A DNA stretch of 64,000 bases from Dacryopinax spathularia. Its lineage: Eukaryota > Basidiomycota > Dacrymycetes > Dacrymycetales > Dacrymycetaceae. The stretch is taken from positions 2,418,001-2,482,000 of the forward strand of contig JBBPFI010000001.1 of assembly GCA_037974965.1 (NCBI GenBank). Reading direction: 5' to 3'. Below are positions 35,563 to 46,400 of this stretch, one piece after another. Positions within the stretch are counted from its first letter, which is position 1; each line of letters opens with the position of its first letter. The translations under genes and the position numbers were made by a program. The notes under the pieces were generated by a model that was given only the letters and a program-made list of their open reading frames with translations, was not told the DNA's origin and did no database searches.

Positions 35563-37214
35563 ATGGCCCATGTGCTTATGCATGACCGCATGCGGCCGTC
35601 CAGCTCGCGGACGAAGGACGGGCGGCGTACAGCAAATGCTTCTCAATTGCTAGACACCCGGAGACCCGCAGGCAGTGACAATACCTCAATCTCAGGCAAC
35701 GTCTGCAAATGCGAGGTGTGCAACACCGCAATGTTAACCAGCCAGGATTCGCCCCAGCTTTCCAGCGGCAATATCACTACCATGGTCTTTCTGAAGCCTG
35801 GAAACGACCCGGAAGAAGTAGGGTTTGCATCTGAACGAGGGTGCTTCACGTTTTGCACATACCAACGCGGGTCCGTGGTGTCAGATGCATATCTTGTGTG
35901 GAATAAATTAGGATGGGGGCCACGCTCAACTGTCTGGCTGGTGCAGGACACTCAGTACGTGTATAATTTGATTACAGGTTGTGGTCATCGCGACTTATCT
36001 CGCAAGCAGGGCCGTTCAAAGGCGTCACTACGCCGTTAAAGTCCTCCTGCCCCGCCCTATCGCGCCGGGCACTCGATCAAAGGAAGCGGAGATGCTGCTA
36101 CGCACGAATGCAGATCCTGCAGATCCAGGCTATCCACATGTGATGCACATTGTCGACACCTTCGTCACCACAAGCGTTTACGGGAAGCATCCTTGCCTCC
36201 TCCTGCCCCTAGCGGGGGCCCCAATCCCGTCTACTTGGTGTTCCAAGCAGCCACTCTCTACGCTCCGCAATATCCTTGGCCAATTGCTTGAGGGGTTGCG
36301 CTACCTTCATGAGCATTGTGGTATCATACATGGAGGTGAGGAAGCCGTCGCTGTCAGTTTCAGCATCTGCTAATAGAAGCTCTCAGGGGTACACTTAAGT
36401 AACCTTCTTTTCACTCTCCCCTCGAAATTTCGAGCGGAGCCCTTCACTGCATCCCACGAACCACGCTCAATCGGCAAGGTCCTCGTCGAGATGCCGTGCG
36501 GAGCCTCCTTTGAGGAGCAGCTGTTGCAATCTCAGCCCATTGAGCCAAACACATCGCAATGTCCAGGTATCGTACTGGCTGGCTTCGGCAATGGTGAGCC
36601 CTTCTGTCTACGCATGGCGTGCTCTCAATGGCTCTCTAGCTCGACAGAGCGAAGACCCAGACTGCGTCGCCCGTCAAATGCCTATTCACCGAGCCCCAGA
36701 AACAATCTTGAAAGGTATCGCTAGCTCCAAGAGCGACGTCTGGAGCTTTGGCTGCACGGTATGTACGTTACGGTCGAGAGCCACTGTGGATCCTCAGTCA
36801 TTCCCTAGGCATTTGAGATTTTGACAGGGGAAGAGCTGTTCCGAGAGGACAGTAACGCGCCTTTTACATGGGAACAGCGACTTCTAGCCTGCGTTAACGA
36901 TATTCTTCGACCTTTCGAGCCAGCCTTCCTCCAATCATGTCCCGACGCCCATAAGTTCTTCGCAAGCGACGGTATGCTCCAGCTTACGTCGTTGCCTTCT
37001 ATTTCGAGCTCATCCCCAAATAGGCCGGCTCCTGCAACATCCAAGTGAGCAATACATCGATCTTCGGACCAGAATACGGGCGCGTCGATCGATGAGGCCC
37101 GTGGACCTCGACAATGCCGAATCTTTCTTGCGGCAAGCATTAGACCCAGATCCGGGACGTCGTTTGACCGCGTGCCAGTTGTCAAGGCAGGCTTTCATTG
37201 TCGATAGCCACTAA
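35563..37214 (+). CDS. SRPK-like pseudokinase, paralogue of the arm kinases
   Basis: ATG 35563 starts MAHVLMHDRMRPSSS. The kinase fold is recognisable: LVWNKLGWGPRSTVWLVQDT, HYAVKVLL, PHVMHIVDTF, LLEGLRYLHEHCGIIHG, then GVHLSNLLF, IVLAGFGNA, HRAPETILKG, SDVWSFGCTAFEILTGEELF, and a C-terminal LDPDPGRRLTACQL, stop TAA 37212-37214. The catalytic H-x-D is H-G-G and the DFG is GFG, so both aspartates are replaced by glycine, while the VK lysine and APE remain. The replaced residue of H-x-D spans an intron placed exactly as in the arm kinases (phase 1). Introns lie near 35955-36000, 36337-36387, 36594-36640, 36760-36808 and 36971-37033. It lacks the long acidic run of its paralogue. Frames are intact, so it is more likely a scaffold or decoy than a dead gene. 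Confidence 0.8.
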
Positions 37215-38071
37215 GTAGCTTCAGTTCCGACACCAATGCACGTTCATCAACTTTGAATTATAGTTGTCCCACTGCATGCTGAATGCGTGTACATAAGGTG
37301 CTATTACAGTAGCACTCCACCGGTGAGCTCCACCCTGCCTTCAGATCGTCAGCGGGGTGTGCTTTCGCTGCTCGCTGCGCACAGCAAGCTCGCCAGACTG
37401 GCTGAGTGTACCGCCGTATTTGTATGACCCGTCTGACATGTGGGGATCAGGCATCGTTCTGAGCAGCAGGAGAGCTGCGGTTCCCAGCTCACGCCGTCTG
37501 TTCACTACCGCATCCTTGCAGAGCCTTTGCGTAGATACTTGCTCCACGGAGCTGTGTTTCCAGAAGCGCGTATCTGCTAAACGAGGAGTGAAGGATGGCT
37601 AGAAACAGAAATGGAAATTGGAGGAAGCGAGATTGGGAGTTTGCCACCAAATGTGCAACACAGACCAAGGATGAGTTGAGAGTGCTTCGACCCAATACCC
37701 CACCCCGCTTCACGGTAATCCGCACGGAGCTCCGCGCGAAGGAAAGACATGGAGAACAGTCAAACCGGAGTTCCTTTCTGCATTCCGCCGTGAAATACGT
37801 CGTGCTTACCGCCGAGACTGCCGCTGAGCACTCGCATCCCATTGGCAAGTCGGATGACAAGTTTGGCCCTCGCAGGCAGGCATCGCATGCGCTGCAGGGG
37901 TTAAGCAGCGATTCCTAACACCCGCTTCGAATACACGCCCTTCGTGGTAGTGAACCCTGGCCACAATTCTTCGAGCCCAAATACCCGAACTCCCCATAGC
38001 TAGCCATTCAAGAGTCAGGAGGCATTATCCGTTACACATGTCGGTGGAAAGCCAGGCCTGGCCGGACGTCT
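37215..38071. other. Gap with one palindrome, no firm gene
   Basis: An exact palindrome is at 37725 and a near copy at 37766. A plus-strand frame at 37595-37918 begins MARNRNGNWRKRDWEF from an ATG, is lysine/arginine-rich and might be a small gene or exon. Nothing supports a function. Confidence 0.3.
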
Positions 38072-40657
38072 CTATTTCTTTTTCGGGCCCTTGGCCGCGG
38101 CGGGCGAGCAATGCGACAACTCAACTCTCTTCCTCTCACCCTTCGCAGGATCCGCTGGCTCAGATGGACGCCACGCATGAGGAGAATGCCCAGGAGTTCT
38201 TAGAGTGTATCGACTGTTCGTTCGGGATGAGGGAGCGGTAAGATACAAGGGTTGTGGTGGGCATAAACGAGTTAGAAAGGCCAATGTCTAACCGAGCTGG
38301 CCCTCCGCCATCTTGTACGGTACATTCACATGTCATTCTAGTAGTTTGCCGTCAAACGGACCCTGTACAGTCAAAGCGTATATTCACTCACCCTTGCCTC
38401 CTCGTACTGCTGCAATAGGTGAATGTCTGCCTCTAAAGCAGCCAGCTGCTCGAACGCGGCGCTCATGGAGGATTGAGCAGACTTGAAGACAGTTTGGGCG
38501 CGATTGAGCTCAGCCCTCGCTTCTGAGGAGGAGTGTCAGGTCCCGTAGGTGAGCTAGTACTCTGAACAAACCCTGGATGAGCTGAGCTGGCTGAACGCCA
38601 TCCACCGACTTCTCCTCAGCCTCAGCCACGGCACCGTTTTTGACTGTAGACTTATTCTTCCGGGACATCTCATCCCGGAAAAGCTTTTGCAGCCGAGGGA
38701 TGCGATCCATGGTGAGGTTGGACGGGGGTGGAATCGGCATATTCCGATTGAATTCTGCGGACTATCAGCAGACAGACAGGGACCTGAGGAAGGGACTTAG
38801 ACCTTTAAGCGAACAGGCTTGCTTCCGAGTGTAACGACACATGTCGCAAGCCCACTCGGCCTTGCCACTCGCTTCTTTCGATGCGCCCTTTCCAGCTTTG
38901 GTCTGTCCGGGCTCACACTTGAAAATGAGATCGTCGTCCTTCACCGTTGCAAGATATAGACACAAGTCGCACTGCACGCCTACCCTTCAATACAGTTCAT
39001 ATACGAGAGGTTCTCACTCACAACCAACTCAGGCGAGCACTTCTTCAGGAAAGCGTGATCGCTTCCTTCCTGCAGTTTCCGCTCCAATAGGGCCATCACT
39101 TCGCGTCTGCGATGCTCCCAGCCGGAGGTGGAGTCGGCCCGCTTTTTCTTCATAACCTGCGTAGCTCCCGGAGGTCCGTCCGCCCTCTTACGCTTTCGCG
39201 AGGAGCTGAGTTCCTGCTTTGATAACCTCAGTATTCCGTCCGAAAGAGGTGAGCGGGTGTCATACCTGGGATAGAGGTTCGGCAGCCGATCCTCCAGAGG
39301 TCACTGCGCCCTCGACACTCCCGCTGGTTCCCTGCTTGTTCTGTGGACCGAATGCTTCTCCTCGCTTGCGCGTGACCATCGTGGTTTTAATGGCGGCCGA
39401 CGATGGTGTCCGTTGTAATTGCGTATCCACACAAGAGCCTGCGGGGGGACCCTCATTGTCCAAAGCGGTGAAAGTGACATTCTTACGGGATAGTTAGGTC
39501 TGATAGAATCAAAGAGGAGCCACATACCTGATCTTGGCCAGGCGACTCGGAGCTCGCCACGTTTTCGCCCATATGGAGGATTTCCCAAAGCGCCCGCTCA
39601 GCTTCATCCTCAATCTCATGCTCGATCCCTCCCCGGATCTCCTCCGGAGCAATATCTGGCCCAGAAAGCTCCTTTGTAGAGGTGGTGGTCGTGGCATTCG
39701 CGATTGATTTAGCTGTAGGAAATGCATCGTTGCCAAATGCGGTCGGCGCCGAAGCGGCCGTGGACGTGAGCGGCCCTGATGGAGTTCCCCCCTCGTCCTG
39801 CCCAACAGGCGACTCGGCGCTCAACAGGCCGGTAGGCACGACTGCGTCAGGCGGAACTTGCTCGCCGGACAGAGACGCTGGGGTATCCGTAGCATCTGCA
39901 TCCCCATCGATCGCCCCCTCTTGCGGAGGTAGAGAAGGGGGAAGAGTGCGGGGCGATTTCTTCGCCATGCGCGGCACTGGTCTGCGCCCGCCCGCCTTGT
40001 TCGATACCGCGGTGCTTTTCTGTTTCGGCAAAGGTCTTTCTTGATCGCTCTCCGAAACCGGTGCAGGATCCCGTGGGGAGGCGACCGTACCTGTGCCAGA
40101 CGTATTCTTGAGGGTGGGAGAAACGCCTCTCGAACTGCGCGGCGACGTAGGGGGAGCATTCTCTTTGAGCTGTGATGGCTCTCCTTCTTTGGCGCCAGTG
40201 CCGTTCTCTTCCAGCGCTTTCTCCTTCAGTGCAGCGCTTCTAGTCACCCTTCCGGATGCGGGGAGCTCACTGCGCTTGGATGGAGAAACGGTCTTGGATC
40301 CAGTGCTATTCGGTGCGGATTCGCCGCTTTGCGAAAGATCGCCGGCGATTTCGAGCTCCTTCCGAATGGCAGGGGGGAATAGCGCTAGGAAGCTCTGCGG
40401 AAGCTCTAGGCAGAACTCCGGTGCATGCGTATAGATCATCTTCGCAAGGTCCTAAGCGCATATCAGCAACGGTTCCCAATGATCTTAAATCCTATACCTA
40501 CGATGTATTTTAGCTTCTGCAGTTTAAACAACTCGGGCCATGATTTTTGACTCCTCAGCAGATTCTTTTTGTTTGAAAGATTAATGGCAGCCAACCAAGT
40601 ATCAGTATCATGCTTGGATGGCTCTGGAATAGACTTCGTAGTCCTTGTTTTGTACAT
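38072..40657 (-). CDS. Cys-cluster protein B, paralogue of the 12.0-13.6 kb gene (function unknown)
   Basis: ATG 40655-40657 starts MYKTRTTKSIPEPSKHDTDT. After an intron near 40440-40500 comes DLAKMIYTHAPEFCLELPQS with FLALFPPAIRKELEIAG, matching ALADQIMELAPECCLSLSEA and its continuation in gene A. A long Ser/Pro/Thr-rich disordered part follows (40.35-39.5 kb), then a cysteine cluster near 38.8-38.98 kb starting CDLCLYLATVKDDDL with spacing C-x2-C-x14-C-x22-C-x2-C-x7-C, and a C-terminal coiled-coil-like part (MDRIPRLQKLFRDEMSRKNK, RAQTVFKSAQSSMSAAFEQL). The same order of parts as gene A, on the opposite strand at the other side of the island, supports a real family. The last exon (to 38072, ending in PKKK) is tentative, and an exon between 39.0 and 39.5 kb is not resolved. 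Confidence 0.6.
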
Positions 40658-40722
40658 TGTAGCGTAAGGGTTTGTGGAGTACGTGTATTGGTCGTCTAGG
40701 TAATAATGATATGGATTGACGA

Positions 40723-40893
40723 TCTTCGTTGTGGGTGTATGCGTCGCCTAGAATTGCCTCCGCGCAGACCTCCGGGTGAAGCGGATGTCCGTTTGGAACA
40801 CCAGGCTCAACGACTTCTCCGTTGTGAGTGTTCGCGTCACCGGGATTTGCCTCCGCAAGAGGACACATTCCTTAGCGGATGTCCGCTGACGAA
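40723..40893. repeat. Imperfect tandem duplication, period ~93 bp
   Basis: Two copies share TTGCCTCCG (40754 and 40847) and GCGGATGTCCG (40781 and 40875), with about 70% similarity between. They lie just upstream of gene B, where its promoter should be. Confidence 0.6.
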
Positions 40894-40997
40894 TGACGCA
40901 GAACAACATTTCCGTCCTGTATGGATGCGTCAGCTGTTTTTGCCTTCCAACTGGAATCTTTTGCATCGGGAGGGCATACAAGCACTGCGACCATAGT

Positions 40998-42863
40998 GTC
41001 CCCCCCCCCCTCTTGAACAGAAGGGCACCTAAACTCTTCCCCCATGGTCAGTCACCGGAACATTCCTGTCAGACGGTGTTCAGAGGCCCGCTGACCCATT
41101 GAGGAGGCGACAAGAGATCTAGAAGTACGTCGTCAAAGGAGAGATAAACCCTGATCTACCTGCAGTTGGTCGTCCCCGCGTAGAGGTAAAGACCCAACAT
41201 GGGCTGAAACGGACAATTCCTTGGTCTTCGCGGTCGTCCCAATGGGCTTGATTGATGTGAATAACTTGACCGAAGAACAGCAGAAAAACAAAACTTCCTC
41301 TAAAGACTCCGACCGGAGTTCGCATCCAACGACAGTGAAGCGTCCGTCGAACAGCTGAATCAGATCCAGCTGCAACGGGCTACAGCAATGCTTGAACCGG
41401 AACACCGTCGTCCGCCCGGACTAATCAACACAGGAAGAGAACGGAGCTCCGATTGCGGTCTGTGGCCCGCGGCCCATGCGGGATCCTAACTCCAATCCCC
41501 CAAACAACAACTTCAGAACGCCTGATGGATTCCAGCTTTGCTCCGAGGCCGAAAGTAAACGCCGGTGACAAATGTGTGACCAGCCGTGCCGCGCAATGGT
41601 TGGTGACTCCAGCCCTATCCGTTGCAGACCTTGGACCAGATGGTCAGCCGAACCTTTAACTAGTCCTTGCGGCCAAAAGTTCAAATGGAACTCCGGTTTA
41701 GTGTTTCAATCAACGTTCCTGCTGGTTTTGCGTAATGAATGCATTTTGTCATCGAATGCGGGGTGTTCTAGCCTGGAAGTCACTTTCCCCGCGCACCTGC
41801 CAGTGTGACGCCCACGGCGGCATCAGCCTGAAAGGCCTTTTGCGCACTGTCCACGAGTCGGACGAAACAGTGTTGGGTACGTTTAGGAACTGGATCGCAT
41901 TGAGTTTGTTATGGTAGAAGTGACCTTCATGTCACGATACACGCCAGGAGCAATTCGTTATGTGCCCGGCGCTTTTTATGTACGGTCGTCCGTTTAGCAT
42001 GATTCCAGACAGATTGCCGAAACGGAGCTCCGTGCCCACGACGAGGGTTTACAACTCGTCTCCCTGTGAAGTCCGTAAGCCTAGGGTAGCCACATGGTCC
42101 GTGAATCCGGCCTGTGTTTCCCTACCGAGGGAGATGGGGACTGTTCATTTTCCAGTCCTAGTCTCTGTCTCTCTTAATGGTCTTCCTCCTTTCTTGCGGC
42201 TCGATCGGGACTTCCCACTGAACCGCGCGGCCGCGGATGAGTTGTAACTGGAAGAAGTACACACGTCTTTTGTGCCAGTGGATTCTCCACATTGGCTGTC
42301 ACACCATTGTATTTCTTTTTCCTTTCCTACTTCCTCGGAAGTTGCCAGGTAAAAATACTCTCAATGGAGCGGGGCACTTCTGCGGACCTGCGAGGTCGGA
42401 TCCTCCGGCAACCCGCTGATCCGGACGTCTTTTTGTCTGGCCACAACAAAGACGTGACGGAAGGCTACTTGTCTCCACCTCGGAGCGGAAACGAGGGGCT
42501 CAGTGGTTCAGTCCATCCTATAAACGAGTCGGACGAAGGATCGTCTGCCGCCTTGTTGAGGGCGAAATCGTGTATTCCGGAGGTCCGTTGGCATGTGCTA
42601 TCTTTGAACTTGGAAGGTCACCTTCCACCCGCGTACTATGAAAGGCCCTCAACCGGAGCTCCGAACGTCCTCATTCAGCATGCCGGAGGTCCGTTTTGGG
42701 GGCTCCTGCGCACACTGGGACCCTAGTCACTTATCTGAAGGTATGACGTGGCAGATCTCAAAAGGCATGCTTTTATACAATGTTGAGGTGTCAAGTGGTA
42801 CAGCGCGCGTCTGGTATAGGATGATGCGATCTTGAATGCAGCCCGATGATGGGTACTGGCAAG
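40998..42863. other. Right end of the island: C run, palindromes, one open frame
   Basis: A run of about a dozen C lies near 41000. Exact palindromes are at 41442, 42023, 42578, 42654 and 42684. A plus-strand frame from ATG 42364 to 42726 (MERGTSADLRGRILRQPADP) contains three of them and might be a small gene, but shows no known motif. No palindrome occurs to the right of this stretch. Confidence 0.35.
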
Positions 42864-42864
42864 T

Positions 42865-43153
42865 CGGCGGACTGACGGACTGGCGGACTGGCGGATTGGC
42901 GGACTGGCGGATTGGCGGACTGGCGGATTGGCGGACTGACGGATTGGCGGACTGACGGACTGGCGGACCGACGGACTGGCGGACTGACGGATTGGTGGAC
43001 TGACGGATTGGCGGACTGACGGATTGGCGGACTGACGGATTGGCGGACTGGCGGACTGGCGGACTGACGGACTGGTGGACTGACGCATTGGTGGACTGAC
43101 GGATTGCCGGACTGACGGATTGCCGGACTGACGGATTGGCGGACTGACGGACT
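42865..43153. repeat. 8-bp satellite, ~36 units of TGRCGGAY
   Basis: Units alternate mainly between TGGCGGAC and TGACGGAT, giving a 16-bp higher-order pattern in places. A few units carry substitutions (TGGTGGAC, TGCCGGAC, CGACGGAC). Three units equal 24 bp, so every frame reads an 8-residue repeat, and all three minus-strand frames stay open through it. Those frames are a product of the repeat, not evidence of genes. Confidence 0.95.
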
Positions 43154-43400
43154 CCCGACTGGCGGGCAGAGGGGCAAGCGGACAGGGCACAGATGGACCG
43201 GCCGTGAAGGAACCCTGCGCTCTGCAAAGATTCAGCTGAACTAGCTTGTGCCAAAAGAGAGGAGTTGGAGTGTGGCTGGTTTTGTGTTGCAAAGACAAAG
43301 GTTATAGGGATTGACTGCCTGTTGAGGACGGAGGTCGATATTTGGATCGCCGGAGTTTCGTATGTGCGACATGTGTTGGTGACGGCTGACTCGATTTGTA

Positions 43401-46400
43401 TCATCCCGGCGAATTGCTCTGTGTTGTCTGAGGCCCGTCTGTGGATAAGGGCGTAGCACTGGGAGGTGGAGCTTCTTGAGTGCTGTGTTTGTCGCGTCCA
43501 AACTGGATATCGTCGTCCCAACCTTGTTGGGCGGCGAAATCTTGCGTTCCCTTGGACCGAGTCAGACGCGCTCGTTTTGGCTTTGGATGGCCATTGCCAT
43601 AGCGTGTGAAGTCTTCGTCAGTGTCGGACGAGAAAAGGCCTGGCGAGGCGTCTTTCGCTCGTTTCCGTTTATGCTGTTGGGGGGGCACGGGATCATTTTT
43701 GGTACAATTACGTGCTTCTGAAGTTTCCCCAGTTCTGGACATTGCATCGACCGGCGTTCTTTCATTTCGTTTGGTGGTTCGAACGACCGTCTCGCTCCCT
43801 CTTGCAATGGCTTCTTTCTTTTTACGTTCGCGAGCCTCGCAGTCGTGTTGTGCTTGAGCGGACTTGTGATATTTGGTAACAGGTCGACAACCCCTTTCGG
43901 GCTTGAATATTGTCTCGAATCGATCGAAGAGCGTATTGATAGCAGGTGCTTTGCCAGAGGCGTTGAGGCTTGTATGCGCGAGGTCAAACACAAAGTAGGG
44001 TACTGCGAAGCGTTACAGGGTGGAACGAATCGCCAATATGATAGCAAAACGCACTGGCTTTGTATCTGTCGCTGCACCATTCGCATTTGCCGCTCAGGCA
44101 TGTGCATAGAATGCACTTATTGCCGGCCACATGAATGCATATTTCTAGCCAGTCGTCGACCGTTTGTTTGGAGAGCTTTCGTTTTTGACAGTCCCAGCAA
44201 CGATAGATGCCGGCGGCGATCTGAGACTCGAGTTAGTCTTGGACTGCTTCGGACGAAAGGTTGGAGACCCACAATGATGTACTTCTCGCCGGGCCAACGC
44301 GTCATCACGAAACCAGCTTTCCTCATGTTCCATGGAGAAAGGTCTTTGACAGGCATGTATATGGGTCGAAAGGGCCAACCACCATCTGGAGTCGTTCTAC
44401 CCTTAGGCCATGGAGTGAGACCGGCAACCTCGAGCTTGTCATAGCTGTGCACATCGAAATTGTGTTTTTCGAAGTAGGCCCTATAAGGTTCTTGTTTGCG
44501 TCGGGGGTCTTTGCTTACGAGAGGCAGGACATGATGGTCGTCGTCGGTCGGCCGTTCGTCTTCTTCTGCTCTTGAATCCGTGAGTTCTGATAAGTCGTCC
44601 TCGATTTCACTCCTGGTTTCAGCCTTACGAGGCCTGCGAGGTCGATCTTGACGTAGGATTGGAACCTGTTTCCCAGTATGACCATGGGTTTGTGCATTGG
44701 GTGAGGGTAATGAAATTGAAAGTGAGGTAGAGTGTTCGGAATGGAGATGCACTTCCTTAGACTTGGTAGTGCGATGCTTTTCCTTTGCCAACGCTCCCTG
44801 GGATGTCAAGTGCGATGAGGTTGATGAGCTAGAAATATAGCCGGAGTTGCGTGACGGATGCGTGGGTTGGGCCGGACGGCGATCGTTTTTGGCGGTCCTG
44901 TGGGCTGAAGGCCCAGCAGAGTCAGATGCACTGGAACTCCAGCTGAACTTCCGCCGCAACTTGATGGAGTTGCCGGTCGGGCGATTCTTCGTCCGCGATG
45001 GTTGTGTTGAACGTGGTGGTGAGGGACTAGAGGGTATTGCAGCGTGCCAGAACTCATCTCGCGGGTTGACGTTTTTTCTCCAGCGGTGAGGGGCTGGAGA
45101 CTTGAAGGTTTTGATTGTTGTGACGGCTTTCGTAGGCTGAGGCAGTGAACTCGAGGAGGATGATGTGTAGAGCCGATCCTGTTGCTCATTCATGGGGTTT
45201 CCCACGGACTCATCGCAATTTGGCGGTGTACGCGGAGACCCTGGAGGGGTGGGTGTTCGGTCGAAGGAACCTTGGGAAAGCGGTCTTGACGCTGGTCGGC
45301 GGACAGTATTATTGTTCCTTGGCCAGCCCCTGCTGATGTTCGTGTCTTTCGCATGGTGGGTAAGTGTTCTGTTCTGGGCGAAAGGGGAAGACGGGTAGCT
45401 GTCGTGGAAGGATGGAAGCAGAGGTGAGTCCACGTCGCCTCTGTTTGTTCCTGGTTGCGGAGCATTTGAGGGGTCCGGAGGGGGGGAAGGTGTGGGAAGA
45501 TCGATGGGCGAGGTTCCTGTTGGCGTATCCATGTGGGATGTAGTTTTACTTGGCTGCGCGGAGCAAAAATTGGAAGCCTGGGACGCCTCTGCGGTAGATG
45601 GAGTTCGAGGCGGTAGACTGGCAAGGTAGTCGGTGTAACCACCATTCCATAAGTTCAGGGGTTGCCCGGATCGTGGAGTGGACTCCGAATGGAAGGACCT
45701 AGGGTGTGTTGTATCCTTGCCTGCTATGTCATGGGCACTTGGATTGTCTGTTTTGGAGGAGTCGTTTATTTTCGTTGTCGCATGCGCAGTGGAGCTTGCT
45801 GTACGTCGTGCGTCGTGTGTGGAGCTAGCTTCGGTTTGGGCATTGGAATTGGGACACGTTTTCGAACGTACACGGGAATCCACATCTTGTGCGTGAAGGG
45901 CTGTTGAACGCTCGGCTTCGTTTCTCGATCGACGAGGGAGGCCTGAGGTATGGAAGGGTTGTTCAGAAAGCTTAACGATGGCGTTTTTTGAGTATTTGAC
46001 ATGCTTCTGGTATAGCACAGAGACCTGCGCCGACCCTGCTTGGTATTTGAGAAGATGCTCTTGTCTTATTGACCAGGGAATCCGCGTGGCATCTGGAAAA
46101 AGGTCGAGAAGATGTGTGTTGCCTTTAACGATGAGGGAATATGCTTGATGAAGGCAGCTGAGGGCGTCGTCGTGAATGTGTTGTGAGAGTGCCTGCAAAG
46201 TTGTTTCCTTGTATGTAGAATATAGAAGTGCCTGTCCTATCGTCAATATATGATGGGGCGCGGACAGAATGACGGACTGCTTGACGGCAGGCAAATCCTA
46301 ATCGCGTTATTTTGTCCTCGACGGGTTCGGGATACTTCGCTGGGGCGACGAGGTTGGAGAAACGATGTTCCCAAATAGCAACTTCGACATGGTTGGAGGG

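Larger units (their letters stand above)
11546..42693. repeat. Dispersed 10-bp palindrome CGGANNTCCG, 25 copies
   Basis: Exact copies start at 11546, 11799, 13789, 16279, 21548, 22248, 22465, 22699, 23379, 23705, 23743, 24279, 26579, 26681, 30211, 30445, 30662, 31362, 37725, 39169, 41442, 42023, 42578, 42654 and 42684. The two central bases are GC (11 copies), AC/GT (7), GG/CC (5) or AT (2). Some extend to AACGGANNTCCGTT, such as 22699. Four of the copies (30211-31362) are the mirror images of those in the left arm. Flanking sequences are not shared between copies, so this is not a small transposon family. Fewer than one copy would be expected by chance in 31 kb. I found none in 1-11.5 kb or 43-64 kb. 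Confidence 0.85.

Noticed and set aside
42865-43153. CRISPR-like array
   Set aside because: There are no spacers; units are 8 bp and directly adjacent, and the organism is a eukaryote.
42727-43521. Long Arg/Gln/Ser/Pro repeat proteins on the minus strand
   Set aside because: They are translations of the 8-bp satellite, open in all three frames because 24 bp repeats in every frame.
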